A stretch of DNA of 12,980 nt from Spirochaetaceae bacterium (GTDB lineage: Bacteria; Spirochaetota; Spirochaetia; Treponematales; Treponemataceae). The stretch lies in assembly GCA_017646305.1 (NCBI GenBank), contig JAGCMR010000064.1, positions 1 to 12,980 of the forward strand. Reading direction: 5' to 3'. The translations under genes and the position numbers were made by a program. Under the pieces are notes generated by a model, which was not told the DNA's origin, ran no database searches, and saw only the letters and a list, made by a program, of their open reading frames with translations. Below are positions 12,484 to 12,980 of this stretch, piece after piece; the stretch's first letter is position 1; the number at the start of each line of letters is the position of its first letter.

Positions 12484-12980
12484 ATGGGGACAATTCATTT
12501 TTGTCTTGAAGTAAACTGCAATTACATGGAGCTCTATTCTCGGCTGAATCCAGACCTTGCATATCAGCAAGCATTGGGTGCATTGTTTGAGTCTCAGTAT
12601 AATGAATACTATAAGCTGCTTCAGTTTTTGTATGCCCATCCTTCCTGCCATCTTTCTATTTCCATTTCAGGCCGCCATCTAGATTGGTTTGCCCGAAATC
12701 ACCGTGAGTTTCTTTTGGTGCTTTCAGAATTAATTAGTCGAAAGCAGGTAGAAATTCTCGGTGGTGCTTATTATAATCCCCATTTACCAACAATTTTGCC
12801 CGTAGACCGAGTGGGGCAGATTGAGCTATATACCACTGCACTTCGTCGTCACACTGGAAAGCGTCCTCGTGGTATGGTAATTCCCAATAATGCTTGGGAT
12901 CCCAGTCTTGTTTCTTGTCTTAAAACCTGTTCTATGGACTTTGTTATGATGGATAGTCGGCTTATTCCTCAAGGAAGAAA
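12484..12980 (+). CDS. GH57-like protein, N-terminal part (3' cut by window edge), probably without hydrolase activity
   Basis: The first 165 codons of a GH57/alpha-mannosidase-like protein are visible; the frame stays open to the window end. GH57 enzymes are alpha-amylases, branching enzymes and 4-alpha-glucanotransferases with a seven-stranded barrel. Resemblance is clear in HLSISISGRHLDWF (56-69), VEILGGAYYNPHLPTI (89-104), DRVGQIELY (108-116), and KRPRGMVIPNNAWDPSL (126-142). Two key sites are changed. The first motif HNHQP reads NCNYM (11-15). The nucleophile region WLTERVWEP reads VIPNNAWDP (132-140), with asparagine N135 in place of the catalytic glutamate. A second catalytic residue would lie beyond the window. 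ATG 12484 follows AGGAAAGG (12473-12480). It is 12 bases after rnfB, so it is probably in the same operon. A sugar-binding or structural role is possible, but this is inference. Confidence 0.8.
   Translation, partial: MGTIHFCLEVNCNYMELYSRLNPDLAYQQALGALFESQYNEYYKLLQFLYAHPSCHLSISISGRHLDWFARNHREFLLVLSELISRKQVEILGGAYYNPHLPTILPVDRVGQIELYTTALRRHTGKRPRGMVIPNNAWDPSLVSCLKTCSMDFVMMDSRLIPQGR

Noticed and set aside
12266..12484. A 72-codon plus-strand frame overlapping the end of rnfB
   Set aside because: It lies in another frame over the RnfB ferredoxin motifs and has no recognisable features.

Overview
The window looks like chromosomal DNA of a host-associated spirochaete, most likely Treponema or a close relative. 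This is an inference from protein character (divergent rnf genes beside a PcnB-type poly(A) polymerase and a BMP-type nucleoside uptake system) and from the moderately AT-rich composition; no marker gene settles it. Every substantial open stretch is coding, the genes are tightly packed, and no tRNA, rRNA, CRISPR array, insertion sequence or long repeat was seen.

Layout. (1) Positions 1-1286, plus strand: the end of an ABC nucleoside-transporter operon with two permeases, the first cut by the window edge. (2) 1295-2529, plus: a single-gene unit for a MalK/UgpC/MsmX-type sugar ABC ATPase, with a near-consensus sigma-70 promoter, a strong ribosome site and a clear intrinsic terminator. (3) 2592-3922, plus: a PcnB-type poly(A) polymerase with a histidine-rich and arginine-rich tail. 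(4) 3937-5884, minus: a two-gene unit with an RluA-family pseudouridine synthase followed by a P-loop protein fused to an Asp23-like domain. (5) 5958 to the window end, plus: one long probable operon with a DUF212/YuiD-like membrane protein, an unrecognised polytopic membrane protein, then genes in the order rnfC-D-G-E-A-B, then the start of a GH57-like gene. Junctions are 12 bases or less or overlap, and most genes have their own Shine-Dalgarno sequence.

The most striking observation is the rnf cluster. Order, topology and the soluble [4Fe-4S] motifs are those of an Rnf ferredoxin:NAD+ oxidoreductase, and all frames are open. However, the expected sites for most other cofactors cannot be found. 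The glycine-rich FMN/NADH signature of RnfC, the flavinylation threonine motifs of RnfD and RnfG, at least three of the four cysteines of the RnfA/RnfE intramembrane [2Fe-2S] cluster, and the N-terminal iron-sulfur module of RnfB all appear lost. Only two [4Fe-4S] pairs remain, in RnfC and RnfB. The GH57-like protein that follows likewise lacks the family's nucleophile and its HxHQP motif. This suggests a repurposed, conserved Rnf-like membrane complex with a dedicated polytopic partner, rather than a standard redox-driven ion pump. All of this rests on reading motifs against remembered family signatures, without computed alignments.
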